Shown here piece by piece: positions 52,519-62,027 of a stretch of DNA of 64,000 nt; position 1 is the first letter of the stretch; every line of letters begins with the position of its first letter. Below the pieces are notes generated by a model that was given only the letters and a program-made list of their open reading frames with translations, made no database searches and was not told the origin of the DNA. A program made the position numbers and the translations under genes. The stretch is from the NCBI GenBank assembly GCA_044371675.1, contig JBILTF010000002.1:1-64000 (forward strand). Direction: 5' to 3'. The stretch comes from CAIZGX01 sp044371675 (GTDB lineage Bacteria; Bacteroidota; Bacteroidia; Flavobacteriales_D; Sanyastnellaceae).

Positions 52519-54894
52519 ATGAAAAAACTTCTCATCCGCAGCGCCATTGCGCTCGTATCACTTGTGATTCTATGCTTCATTGCAGCCTATTTTTGGTTGA
52601 AGAGCAGCTTGCCCGTCTATTCCGGAGAAATGAAATTGGCAGGGCTGCACGAGCCTGTTGATGCGTATTTCGATGAATTTGGAATTCCGCATATTGATGC
52701 GAAAAATTCGGAAGATGCGTATCGTGCACTTGGATACTTGCATGCGCAAGAAAGATTGTTTCAATTGGAATTGTTACGCAGAGCCGGTAGTGGAACACTT
52801 GCCGAAATCATTGGTGAAGACATGGTGAAAGTCGATCGCATTTTTAGAACACTCGGCGTATCTGAGTATGCTAAAACATCTGCAGAAAATTTTCAAAAGA
52901 ATCACATCGACGATGACATGGCGAAAGAAGTGAGCGCATACATGGATGGTGTGAATCAGTTTATCGAAAACGGTCCTACCCCACCCGAGTTTGCCCTCAT
53001 GGGAATTCCGAAAAGAAAATTAACCGTTACCGACATGTTCAGCATTAGCGCTGCCATGAGTTTCTCTTTTCAAATGGCCAATAAAACTGAGCCTATCATG
53101 ACCCACATTGCGTTGAAATATGGGAATCAATATCTCTACGATTTAGGAATGCATCACGATTCAACGGAATCTGAAATTCGACATTTCGACAATCGTGAAA
53201 TCGATTCCAGTTTAATGATGTTAAATAATTTATTTCTTGAAGCCGAAGAGGCGCTTCCTGTTACACCCTTCGATGGCAGCAACGCATGGGCTGTTGCCGG
53301 AAGTAAATCGTCCACAGGCAAACCTATTTTCTGCAACGACACACACATTGGATACGGACTTCCACAAACGTGGTTTGAAGCGCATGTTAAATGTCCAGAA
53401 TTTGAAATAACAGGACATTTCCTTGCGGGAATTCCATATGCCCTAATTGGCAGAACCCCTCATCACGCATGGGGTATTACCATGCTTGAACAAGACGAAA
53501 TGGATTTCTATGCAGAAAAAAGAAATCCGAAAAACGCCAACGAAGTGTGGTACAAGGGACAATATGTTCCACTCACCTTTCGAACCGAAGAAATAAAAAT
53601 CAAAGAAAAAGAAAGCCTTGTGCTAACGGTTGCAATTACTCCACACGGACCTGTTGTTAATGATGCGTTTGTTGGAATGAATAGCTCCACTCCTATTTCA
53701 ATTTCATGGATCTACACAAAAGTGGAAAACAAAACATTCGAGGCCTTTCGTGAAATGAATCTTTCAACTTCAATGAGCCAATTCGAATCAACACTTTCAT
53801 ACATTCACAGCCCGGGATTGAGCCTTAACTATGCAGATGCAGAAGGAAACATAGCTTGGTGGGCATGTGCACATTTGGTGAAACGACATCCATCTTGCAA
53901 CTCTTGGGTTATTTTAAATGCAAGAGACACATTGAACGAATGGAACGGATACTATTCATTCAAAGAAAATCCAAGATGCGTTAACCCTTCATGGGGATAT
54001 ATCTATAGCGCGAACGATTGGCCAGGTCCTCTCGCAGATGGCTCTTATTACCCTGGTTACTACAAGCCTCAATACCGTGCAGATCGCATTAAAATGTTGC
54101 TAGAGGAAAGCAACCAATGGTCTGCTGAAAAGATGAAAACTATGCTGAATGACGTTACCTCAATCGTAGACGCAAGTATTCTTAAAGCGCTTGAACCCCT
54201 TGCCAAAAAAAGCAAATACTATGAAGATGTTGCCCCTGCATTTCTCTGGAACGGCGCCTATGAGCCTGAAGCAGTTGGTCCAGTTCTCTTCAACCGATTC
54301 CTTTATTACTATTTAAAATTCGCTTGCGAAGATGAAATGGGAAAAGATCATTTCAATCTTTTCTTAGACACGCATCAACTGCAACGCACTCAATTGGATT
54401 TGTTCAACAATGAGCATGCCGTCTGGTGGGACAATGTGCATACAAAGCAAATTGAAACTCGCGAAGACATTTTACTTCTCGCCTTCGAGACAGCGGCTCA
54501 GAAATTATTGAAGGAAGAAGGCGTCGTTGAAAAATGGGCTTGGAAAAAAGTATGTAAGCTTGAATTGAAACATCCCCTCGGCGTTGTTGCACTATTCAAA
54601 CCTTTCGTAAACCGAGAAGAGCTTCCAGTTTGGGGTGGGAATGAAACCATTCACCAATCGGGATTCAAACTAGACAGCACAGGAAACTACCGTGTTCATT
54701 TCGGATCGCAAATGCGCATCATTCACGATTTCGAAAATAATGAAAGTTGGAATATTACACCGGCCGGACAAAGCGGACATCCACTAAGCAGGCACTATCT
54801 CGATCAAGCAGAATTGTACCGAACAAAAAAATTCAGACAAGAATGGAACGACTGGGAGAAAATAAAGACTTTCCCTAAGTTGCGCTTATCTTAG
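52519..54894 (+). CDS. Penicillin acylase family (Ntn hydrolase) protein
   Basis: 791 residues. N-terminal signal anchor at 5-27; 'EFGIPHIDAKNSEDAYRALGYLHAQERLFQLEL' (about 55-90) is the family hallmark. Predicted autocleavage before Ser254 (FDGSNAWAVAGSKS) would yield an alpha chain of about 253 and a beta chain of about 538 residues with Ser as N-terminal nucleophile. Later 'WGGNETIHQSGF' and 'PAGQSGHPLSRHY' fit conserved C-terminal motifs. Relatives hydrolyse acyl amides, including acyl-homoserine lactones; substrate unknown. Confidence 0.92.
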   Translation: MKKLLIRSAIALVSLVILCFIAAYFWLKSSLPVYSGEMKLAGLHEPVDAYFDEFGIPHIDAKNSEDAYRALGYLHAQERLFQLELLRRAGSGTLAEIIGEDMVKVDRIFRTLGVSEYAKTSAENFQKNHIDDDMAKEVSAYMDGVNQFIENGPTPPEFALMGIPKRKLTVTDMFSISAAMSFSFQMANKTEPIMTHIALKYGNQYLYDLGMHHDSTESEIRHFDNREIDSSLMMLNNLFLEAEEALPVTPFDGSNAWAVAGSKSSTGKPIFCNDTHIGYGLPQTWFEAHVKCPEFEITGHFLAGIPYALIGRTPHHAWGITMLEQDEMDFYAEKRNPKNANEVWYKGQYVPLTFRTEEIKIKEKESLVLTVAITPHGPVVNDAFVGMNSSTPISISWIYTKVENKTFEAFREMNLSTSMSQFESTLSYIHSPGLSLNYADAEGNIAWWACAHLVKRHPSCNSWVILNARDTLNEWNGYYSFKENPRCVNPSWGYIYSANDWPGPLADGSYYPGYYKPQYRADRIKMLLEESNQWSAEKMKTMLNDVTSIVDASILKALEPLAKKSKYYEDVAPAFLWNGAYEPEAVGPVLFNRFLYYYLKFACEDEMGKDHFNLFLDTHQLQRTQLDLFNNEHAVWWDNVHTKQIETREDILLLAFETAAQKLLKEEGVVEKWAWKKVCKLELKHPLGVVALFKPFVNREELPVWGGNETIHQSGFKLDSTGNYRVHFGSQMRIIHDFENNESWNITPAGQSGHPLSRHYLDQAELYRTKKFRQEWNDWEKIKTFPKLRLS

Positions 54895-54919
54895 CCCAAC
54901 CTCAAAATTATCATTTAAA

Positions 54920-57073
54920 ATGAAGAAATTATTCATTGCTTCTTTTACTCTATTTCTTGCTCTAACATCAATAGCTCAAGAAAAGAAAAACTTAACACTC
55001 GAAGAAGCAGTTCTTGGTCAGTTTAGACAATTTTATCCCGAGCATTTGCAATTGCAATGGATTCCTGGAACCGACAGATACTCTCAGATAAAAAATGACA
55101 CACTGTTTAGCCAAGCTGCCATGGGCAAATCGAAGCCGACCGTTGAACTTACCCTTGCTCAAGTGAACAGCGCTTTCGAAATAAATGGTATTGAAAAAGC
55201 AACAAGTATGCCTCGTTGGGAATGGATTTCAGCAAACGAACTGCACGCAACTGCAACTTCGTCTTCTGCAAAAAACAAAACCGTTGAAGTGACTTTCAAC
55301 GTGAAAAGTAAAATGGCAAATGTGGTGAATGCCTACGACACCGATGCCGAAAACGTAGATTTCCACAAGAAAGGAAATGTAGCTTTCACAAGAGTAAACA
55401 ATTTGTTCGTGAAGAGCGGTGCAGAGGAGAAACAAGTGACCTTTAATGTTGAAGGAATTGTCAGTGGACAAAGTATTTCACGCAATGAATATGGCATTGC
55501 AAAAGGAACGTTTTGGTCGAAGGAAGGAAATCGTTTGGCCTTCTATCAAAAAGATGAATCAAGCGTGTCTGAATATCCGTTAATCAATTACAACACAACT
55601 CCTGCTAGCGTGAATAACATTCGTTATCCTATGGCAGGTGATTCGAGTGAGAGAATTAGCATTGGCGTATACGATATCAAAACTGGAAAGACCATCTTTC
55701 TTAAACTAAATGGTGGGATTTTAAACGACACGTATTACGCAACCAACTTGTCTTGGAGTCCCGATGAAAATTTCATTTTACTTGCTGAAATGAATCGTGC
55801 TACAACCACCTGCAGCGTGAACGTTTATAACGCCGTTAACGGTGATTTTATTCGAACCCTATTTACAGAAGCCGACGCGCGCTGGGTTGAACCTGATCAA
55901 GCACCCTACTTCCTTTCGAATACAACATTTCTGTGGTACACATGGAAGAATGGCTTCCACAATTATTACCTGTATGATTTAGCAGGAAATTTAACTGCGC
56001 AAACCAACGCGAACTTCGAATTGATGTCTATTCTAGGATTGAGCGACGACAAGAAAACCATTTTCTTCGAAGGAACTGGAACGAATGCGACCGAGCGTCA
56101 TCTTTACTCTGCTCCTACTTCAACATTGAACCTAACCGCCATAACCAATGAAGCAGGTACACACGGCATTCAAGTTTCTTCTAACGGAAAGTACTTCATA
56201 GATCAATTCAGTTCGCTTTCTGTTCCAAACCGTGTTTCAATTTCTCTCGTTGATAAAGGAATCCCCAACGTAATTTTAAAGTCCGAAGACAAACTGAAAA
56301 ACTATAATGTAGGGACAACTGAAATCTTCAACATTAACGCTAACAATGGCACTTCACTCTATTGTCGACTCATTAAACCTTCCAACTTCGACCCGGAAAA
56401 AAAATATCCTGTGGTCGTTTATGTATACAACGGTCCGCACGTTCAATTGATTTCAAATTCTTATTTAGGTGGAAGCTCATTGTGGATGAACTACCTCGCT
56501 GAGCAAGGTTATTTGGTATTCACTGTTGACGGACAAGGTTCAGCGCATCGCGGAAAGGAATTCGAGCAAATCATTCATCGCCAATTGGGCACGCAAGAAA
56601 TGGCCGATCAATTAGCAGGTGTGGAATGGTTGAAGAAGCAATCATATGTAGACCCTGCTCGCATGGCGGTTCATGGATGGAGCTTCGGCGGATTCATGAC
56701 TACCTCACTTATGCTTCGTGCACCGGGTACATTCAAAGTAGGTGTCGCTGGTGGACCTGTTATCGACTGGCGCTTGTATGAAGTTATGTATACGGAAAGA
56801 TACATGGACACTCCGCAAGAAAACGCTGAAGGTTTCGATGCAAACAACTGCACGAAACACGCAGATAAACTTCAAGGTAAATTGTTAATGATACACGGTG
56901 CCGACGACAACGTAGTAGTTCTTCAACACAACATGCGTTTCTTAAAGGCTTGTGTAGACAAAAAGATACCTGTTGACTTTTTCGTTTATCCTGGACATGA
57001 GCACAACGTTCGTGGAAAAGACCGTGTACATCTCATGAATAAAATAATCACTTACATCACCGATAATTTATAA
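54920..57073 (+). CDS. Dipeptidyl-peptidase IV family (S9) serine peptidase
   Basis: 717 residues with a signal peptide (1-19). An N-terminal beta-propeller (about 70-460, DPPIV N domain with 'YPLINYNTTPASVNNIRYPMAG') and a C-terminal alpha/beta hydrolase. Catalytic Ser588 in GWSFGG, Asp at 662/663 (GADDN), His693/695 (GHEHN). It likely removes Xaa-Pro dipeptides in the periplasm or surface and complements the S46 peptidase elsewhere in this window. Confidence 0.94.
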   Translation: MKKLFIASFTLFLALTSIAQEKKNLTLEEAVLGQFRQFYPEHLQLQWIPGTDRYSQIKNDTLFSQAAMGKSKPTVELTLAQVNSAFEINGIEKATSMPRWEWISANELHATATSSSAKNKTVEVTFNVKSKMANVVNAYDTDAENVDFHKKGNVAFTRVNNLFVKSGAEEKQVTFNVEGIVSGQSISRNEYGIAKGTFWSKEGNRLAFYQKDESSVSEYPLINYNTTPASVNNIRYPMAGDSSERISIGVYDIKTGKTIFLKLNGGILNDTYYATNLSWSPDENFILLAEMNRATTTCSVNVYNAVNGDFIRTLFTEADARWVEPDQAPYFLSNTTFLWYTWKNGFHNYYLYDLAGNLTAQTNANFELMSILGLSDDKKTIFFEGTGTNATERHLYSAPTSTLNLTAITNEAGTHGIQVSSNGKYFIDQFSSLSVPNRVSISLVDKGIPNVILKSEDKLKNYNVGTTEIFNINANNGTSLYCRLIKPSNFDPEKKYPVVVYVYNGPHVQLISNSYLGGSSLWMNYLAEQGYLVFTVDGQGSAHRGKEFEQIIHRQLGTQEMADQLAGVEWLKKQSYVDPARMAVHGWSFGGFMTTSLMLRAPGTFKVGVAGGPVIDWRLYEVMYTERYMDTPQENAEGFDANNCTKHADKLQGKLLMIHGADDNVVVLQHNMRFLKACVDKKIPVDFFVYPGHEHNVRGKDRVHLMNKIITYITDNL

Positions 57074-57086
57074 TTTCGGCCCACTT

Positions 57087-58172
57087 ATGAAAAACACTTC
57101 ACTTACTGAAAAGCACATTGCGCTTGGAGCGAAAATGGTTCCATTCGCAGGTTACAATATGCCTGTTCTATACGCGGGATTAATGCAAGAACACCACTGC
57201 GTGAGAAACGACGTGGGCGTTTTCGATGTTAGTCACATGGGCGAATTTTGGATCAGCGGTCCAAAAGCTTTCGATTTAATTCAATACGCTACTTCTAACG
57301 ACGTTTCGAAATTGTTCGACGGAAAAGTTCAATACAGCTGTTTGCCGAACGCGACAGGTGGAATTGTTGACGACCTTTTGGTTTACCGCGTGAACGAAGA
57401 AATGTATTTGTTGGTGGTGAATGCTTCGAACATTGATAAAGATTGGAATCACCTTTCTGAATTGAACAAGGAGTTCGGAGCAACCATGGTAAACAAGTCA
57501 GATGACACTTCGTTGTTGGCGGTTCAAGGACCGAAAGCTGCAGCTGCATTGCAATCGTTGACCGATATGACGTTGAGCGACATGGAGTATTACACGTTCA
57601 AAATTGGGACATTTGCTGGCGTTGAAAACGTTGTTGTTTCAACAACAGGATATACCGGTGCGGGTGGATTCGAGATTTACTTCCCGAATGAAGCGGCTAA
57701 TGACATGTGGGACAAAATATTTGCAGCAGGCGCTGAACAAGGTATTCAGCCAATTGGATTAGGCGCAAGAGATACCTTACGTTTGGAAATGGGATTCTGT
57801 TTGTACGGAAACGACATCAACGATACTACCTCTCCGCTTGAAGCTGGATTGGGATGGATCACGAAGTTCAGTTCGCCTTTCTTGAATTCTGAAAATCTAA
57901 AAGCACAGAAAGAAGCCGGAGTAACGCGTAAGCTTGTGGCTTTCGAAATGATCGACAAAGGAATTCCTCGTCACGATTATGAAATTGCAGACGCCAGCGG
58001 AAACGTTGTGGGAATTGTAACGAGCGGAACACAAAGCCCAAGCTTGGAAAAGGCAATTGGAATGGGTTACGTACCAACAGCTATGAGCACTTTAGGAACA
58101 GAAGTATTTATTTTAGTTCGTGGAAAATCGTTGAAAGCCGTTGTGGTTTCACTTCCATTCTACAAGAAATAA
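57087..58172 (+). CDS. gcvT: Glycine cleavage system aminomethyltransferase (T protein)
   Basis: 361 residues. 'KHIALGAKMVPFAGYNMPVLY' and DVSHMGEFWISG open the folate-binding domain; the catalytic Asp is in 'SNDVSKL' and 'TGYTGAGGFEIYFPN' follows, with 'LGARDTLRLEMGFCLYGNDI' in the middle and 'IGMGYVPTAM' near the end. It transfers the methylene from H-protein-bound aminomethyl to tetrahydrofolate, releasing ammonia. gcvH and gcvP are not here. A terminator follows. Confidence 0.96.
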   Translation: MKNTSLTEKHIALGAKMVPFAGYNMPVLYAGLMQEHHCVRNDVGVFDVSHMGEFWISGPKAFDLIQYATSNDVSKLFDGKVQYSCLPNATGGIVDDLLVYRVNEEMYLLVVNASNIDKDWNHLSELNKEFGATMVNKSDDTSLLAVQGPKAAAALQSLTDMTLSDMEYYTFKIGTFAGVENVVVSTTGYTGAGGFEIYFPNEAANDMWDKIFAAGAEQGIQPIGLGARDTLRLEMGFCLYGNDINDTTSPLEAGLGWITKFSSPFLNSENLKAQKEAGVTRKLVAFEMIDKGIPRHDYEIADASGNVVGIVTSGTQSPSLEKAIGMGYVPTAMSTLGTEVFILVRGKSLKAVVVSLPFYKK

Positions 58173-58192
58173 TTTCAATTTATGTTGAAATG

Positions 58193-58222
58193 AAAATGCC
58201 CTCCTAAGAGGGCATTTTTTCT
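58193..58222. terminator. Terminator between gcvT and the rhodanese-thioredoxin gene
   Basis: Perfect 11-bp stem AAAATGCCCTC (58193-58203) / GAGGGCATTTT (58208-58218) with loop CTAA; A-tract and T-tract make it usable by both convergent genes. Confidence 0.92.
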
Positions 58223-58238
58223 TTATGTGAAGTTGGAA

Positions 58239-58934
58239 TTACAATCCCATTTTAGCCTTCAATTCTTCTTTTGAAATGAGTCCAACATTTGTGAATTTCA
58301 ATTCATTGTTGGAATAATATTTTAATGTTGGAAGTGCGTCAACGCCCAATTCTGTCGAGATTTTGGGATTTTCATCCATATCAATGGTTACAATTTTCAA
58401 TGAAGGATTTTCCTTCGCTAGTTCTTCCAAAGAAGGCTTCATTTTACGGCAAGGAGCGCACCACTCGGCAGAAAAATCGACCAGTACATTTCCACCCGAA
58501 ACAAGCGTTTTATAATCTTCTGAACTCATTCCGCCATTTGCACTCACCTTTCCAGTAACAACAGGAAGGCCTGCAGATTTCCATTTCATAATTCCACCTT
58601 CAAGATCATACACCTCGGTGTAACCTTGATTGCGCATAGCCGCAGCAGCGTTCGAACTTCTTGCTCCACTTCGACAATAAACGAAGACTGGAGCATTCTT
58701 ATCAATGGCATCAATTCTTCGCTGAAAATCATTACCGTTCCAATCGGCTAACAAAGCCCCTTCAATATATTCCTTTGAGAATTCTTCAGGAGTACGAACA
58801 TCTAGCAAAACTGCATTTGGCGTTGCTTTTAGCTTTTCAGAAAACGATTTCGCATCAAGAAGAGGATTTCCTGCCTGTGAAGAACAAGCGCTGAATAATA
58901 GCGCCACGAACAATAGTAAATTTGAATATTTCAT
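58239..58934 (-). CDS. Rhodanese-thioredoxin fusion lipoprotein
   Basis: 231 residues. Lipobox FSAC with Cys17; rhodanese domain about 25-125 with active Cys87 in VYCRSGAR; thioredoxin domain about 130-231 with WCAPC (158-162). Predicted to sit on the periplasmic side of a membrane, joining a sulfur carrier/transferase to a disulfide reductase in one chain. The upstream extension to 58967 has no signal and is dropped. Partner and substrate unknown. Confidence 0.88.
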   Translation of the reverse strand: MKYSNLLLFVALLFSACSSQAGNPLLDAKSFSEKLKATPNAVLLDVRTPEEFSKEYIEGALLADWNGNDFQRRIDAIDKNAPVFVYCRSGARSSNAAAAMRNQGYTEVYDLEGGIMKWKSAGLPVVTGKVSANGGMSSEDYKTLVSGGNVLVDFSAEWCAPCRKMKPSLEELAKENPSLKIVTIDMDENPKISTELGVDALPTLKYYSNNELKFTNVGLISKEELKAKMGL

Positions 58935-59023
58935 ACTGCATATTACGAAGAATAATCTATAGTACAAATGAGAGAAGTTAAATTCTTACCTTGTGCGATA
59001 GGAATAACAAAGGCCGTTCCTAT

Positions 59024-59031
59024 TACATTTG
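59024..59031 (+). promoter_or_regulatory. -7 promoter box TACATTTG for the lamin-tail protein
   Basis: Exact TAnnTTTG match 4 nt before the ATG at 59036; it lies within the palindrome ATTACatttGTAAT. Confidence 0.55.
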
Positions 59032-59035
59032 TAAT

Positions 59036-60916
59036 ATGAAGGTTTACGTTCTCCTAGCAGCACTTTTTGTTTCTTCTTTTTCCAGCATGGGGCAATGTGT
59101 GGTCATTAACGAAGTCATGGTGAATGCCGCGGGTGCGTGCGACGGAAGCTGCACCCCGAACACTGGTGAGTGGATTGAGTTGTATAACAACTGTCCGTTC
59201 ACTTGGAACATTGAGTGTTATATTCTTACAGATGGAGACTTTTCAATTACACTTCCAGCAGGGACAACAATTCCTGGAAATGGATTTATTGTCATTGGAT
59301 CTTCCAATTCAGGTGTGGCTGTTGACGTGAACATTGGCACATGCGGATGTACCACAGGGCCAAATGCTCAGGTTGGAATTTTAACGAACAGTGCAGAGCA
59401 ATTAATTCTTTACGACAACCTCGGAACCATTATCGACGGTATCGTTTGGGGTGGCGGACAATGGAATCAGCAAACTTCGTTTACTACGAATTCTTTTGGC
59501 ATTTGTCCGACGTTCACGGTGCCAGTACTTTCTGTTTTCACACAGATTCAAACCGTGCCTGCGCAAGCCAATAACGACGGACTTACTGTATTCAGGAGCT
59601 GCGATGGCGTGAATCCATGGGTGTCAGGAACTTTGCCTCCATCTCCGGGAGCATCCAACAACAGCGATGTTCCTGTTACCGCAAGTTTCAGTCTTTCTGA
59701 AAACAGCGTTTGCGAAGGAGATTGCGTTCAAGTAACAAATACTTCAGCAGGTAATCCGGGCTTGTGGACATGGCTTGTCAATGGCGTTGCAGATCTAACT
59801 TTAGACAGCATTGCTCCGGCTATATGTTACACTTCACCTGGAGTTTATTCCTATTCACTCATAGCTAGTAACGGCTGTTCGGCAGATACGCTAATCGATG
59901 GTGCAACGGTGAACGTTATTCCGTTGAGTACCTTGAATGTCACCCCTGATATAGACGCCGTAATTTGTGACAACACTCCAACCACCTTTTCTACCACCAG
60001 TATTTGCAGTACTTACCAATGGCAGTTAAACGGAGCTGACATTGCAGGAGCCAATGCAGATTCATATACTACGAATGCCGATGGAGTGTATTCGCTTACT
60101 TGTCCGAACGACATTTGTATAGCGCCAAGCGCGCCTGTTGAGATAGACTATCAGAATTTTCAAACCGAGCTCTCCCCTGCTTCAACCGTTTTATGCATTG
60201 GAGAAAGTCAGCAACTAACGCTGAGCGTTTTGAGCGATGGTCCTGCGGTGAACAATGAATGGACGTTAAATGGAAATCCGCTTACTTCTGGTTTTACCAG
60301 TTTCTTGGGGGTCGACATGGGTGTTTATTCTGTCATTAGTTCTAATCCAGATGGCTGTACATCTAATGCAACAGCAGAACTCATTAGCGCGAATAACAAT
60401 CCGGTTATTTCCATTCAAAACCTCACGCAATCGGGATGTTGGGACGGACCAACGACCTTGGGAATTGATCCAACTTATTCGAACATTTTTTGGTACGATG
60501 GCTCTTCCGATTTCAGTATTGAATTGCTTTCCAATTCAACTGTGAGTGTTGCTGCGCTAGATCCGAACGGATGCGATGCTTCGGGCACCTATACGTTAGA
60601 TCTTCCGGAATGCGCGAATCTCTTGGTTCCAAATATCTTCAGTCCAACCAACGACGGTTTCAACGAAACGTTTCACTTGGTATTTTCCGGAGATGGAAGT
60701 ACAACTGCTGTGACGAATTATTCCATTCAGATCTTCAATCGTTGGGGGACATTGGTGTTCGAATCTACTGATCCGGATAACAATTGGAACGGAATCATTA
60801 ACGGAAACGACGCTTCAACTGGCGTTTATTATTACGTTGTGAATGCTGAATACGCGAACGGAGAATCGATCTTATCGCCCGAGCAGCGCAGCGGATGGTT
60901 CCAGCTGGTTCGTTAG
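59036..60916 (+). CDS. Secreted lamin-tail-domain protein with T9SS type B sorting domain
   Basis: 626 residues. Signal peptide (1-19, ...SSMGQ), lamin-tail domain (about 20-190: VINEVMVNAAG, GEWIELYNNC), then PKD/Ig-like modules (about 215-520, with 'ASFSLSENSVCEGDCVQVTNTS' at the first) rich in Cys, and a gliding-motility-associated C-terminal domain (PNIFSPTNDGFNE, 'IFNRWGTLVFES', 'NWNGIINGNDASTGVYYY'). It should be exported by the type IX system and held on the surface. Domains resemble the front and back of the giant protein at 22.9 kb without its kinase part. The stop TAG shares bases with the next gene's stop (TTAG). Confidence 0.9.
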   Translation: MKVYVLLAALFVSSFSSMGQCVVINEVMVNAAGACDGSCTPNTGEWIELYNNCPFTWNIECYILTDGDFSITLPAGTTIPGNGFIVIGSSNSGVAVDVNIGTCGCTTGPNAQVGILTNSAEQLILYDNLGTIIDGIVWGGGQWNQQTSFTTNSFGICPTFTVPVLSVFTQIQTVPAQANNDGLTVFRSCDGVNPWVSGTLPPSPGASNNSDVPVTASFSLSENSVCEGDCVQVTNTSAGNPGLWTWLVNGVADLTLDSIAPAICYTSPGVYSYSLIASNGCSADTLIDGATVNVIPLSTLNVTPDIDAVICDNTPTTFSTTSICSTYQWQLNGADIAGANADSYTTNADGVYSLTCPNDICIAPSAPVEIDYQNFQTELSPASTVLCIGESQQLTLSVLSDGPAVNNEWTLNGNPLTSGFTSFLGVDMGVYSVISSNPDGCTSNATAELISANNNPVISIQNLTQSGCWDGPTTLGIDPTYSNIFWYDGSSDFSIELLSNSTVSVAALDPNGCDASGTYTLDLPECANLLVPNIFSPTNDGFNETFHLVFSGDGSTTAVTNYSIQIFNRWGTLVFESTDPDNNWNGIINGNDASTGVYYYVVNAEYANGESILSPEQRSGWFQLVR

Positions 60917-61779
60917 AATCTGAAGCTAGCGCCCATGCGCACTCCGAAGTAATTGTAATATTGTCCATCTAAAACAGCGGCACCAGAAGCAGACAGTCTT
61001 CCGTAGTAACGCATGTAGCTGTGAGCTAACAACGCGTGAATATTAATTTGGTCGTTTAATTTCAAAGACACACCTGCTCCATCGCTAAAGTCGAACGAAC
61101 CCACGCTTCCTTTATGGTAAGCGATTCCCGTTGAAAGCATCACAAGTGGACTAATCTTTTTATTGGGCATTAAACGTGCTCGAAGATCGAGCATGAATGG
61201 AACCGAGAAACCAATGTCGTCTGAATATCCCATGGCACCAATGCCTATTCCTGCAAACGCCCAATTTTTATAACCGATACCATTTACGGAGTACACACCA
61301 CCAAAGGAAGATGCATTAGCAACAGTTTTCTTATCAATGATAGGTGCTCCTGTCCAAGGATCAAAAACGGGCATACCTGTATAAATATCAACACGAGGAA
61401 CATCAATCAACAGTCCTCCTATTTTTCCAACCCCTAAACCAACAACTCCTTCGTTCACTGACTCGAAATAAAAATCTTCGTAGGTTTTCTTTGCTTTCGA
61501 TGCGGGCATGGTATTGATATCCGCTGCGCTTAACTCCGCAGGCTTCGAAGTGTTTTTATTGTTTGCATCAAGTACAATGTATTCAATATCGTTAAACGGA
61601 ATATCAATCACCGCATTAACTGAAATCTCAATGGTGAAAGACTCTTGTGGTTTGTATCCAACAATACGCGCGGTAAGCACATCACCGTTTTTCAAATAAA
61701 TTTTAGACTTGGTTGTTCCCTGCGCCATACCAGCAGCAGAAAGGAAACAAGCGAAAAGGAATAGAATTACTTTGTTCAT
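60913..61779 (-). CDS. Envelope protein with possible beta-barrel, function unknown
   Basis: 288 residues. Signal peptide (1-20, ...GMAQG), a compact N-terminal domain ('KIYLKNGDVLTARIVGYKPQESFTIEIS', about 25-65, similar to small beta-barrels of Bacteroidota envelope proteins), then a Pro/Asp-rich link and alternating strands that end FGVRMGASFRF, compatible with an outer membrane barrel. The start at 61779 is used because a TATTTTAG box ends 4 nt before it. No family named. It is convergent with the lamin-tail gene by 4 bp overlap. Confidence 0.75.
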   Translation of the reverse strand: MNKVILFLFACFLSAAGMAQGTTKSKIYLKNGDVLTARIVGYKPQESFTIEISVNAVIDIPFNDIEYIVLDANNKNTSKPAELSAADINTMPASKAKKTYEDFYFESVNEGVVGLGVGKIGGLLIDVPRVDIYTGMPVFDPWTGAPIIDKKTVANASSFGGVYSVNGIGYKNWAFAGIGIGAMGYSDDIGFSVPFMLDLRARLMPNKKISPLVMLSTGIAYHKGSVGSFDFSDGAGVSLKLNDQINIHALLAHSYMRYYGRLSASGAAVLDGQYYNYFGVRMGASFRF

Positions 61780-61855
61780 TTTGCTAAAATAAGGTAACGA
61801 CATGTTTTAAAAAAATTCTGAATTTGCAAGGCGCAATCCTATTTTTTTTAAAAGA

Positions 61856-61882
61856 AAAAGCCTCGAATAAATCGAGGCTTTT
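61856..61882 (-). terminator. Terminator behind tRNA-Ser
   Basis: AAAAGCCTCGA (61856-61866) with TCGAGGCTTTT (61872-61882), 11 bp, five-base loop. Located 5 bp past the tRNA 3' end on the minus strand. Confidence 0.92.
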
Positions 61883-61886
61883 CAAG

Positions 61887-61971
61887 CGGAGAGCTAGGGA
61901 TTCGAACCCCAGGACCTGTTACAGTCAACAGTTTTCAAGACTGCCGCAATCGACCACTCTGCCAGCTCTCC
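61887..61971 (-). tRNA. tRNA-Ser (TGA)
   Basis: 85 nt with a long variable arm, as expected for type II tRNA. Acceptor GGAGAGC/GCTCTCC, anticodon stem GCAGT/ACTGT closing loop CTTGAAA (anticodon TGA), T-stem CTGGG/CCCTA... with loop TTCGAAT, discriminator G. CCA not encoded. A terminator lies directly after. Confidence 0.96.
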
Positions 61972-62027
61972 GCGGCAAAGATAATATCTTTTTCTAATCT
62001 CAAAAGAGTTTTCTTAAATTCGTTGCA

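Noticed and set aside
57061..57086. Glycine riboswitch before gcvT
   Set aside because: Only 13 bp separate it from the previous stop, too short for any riboswitch.
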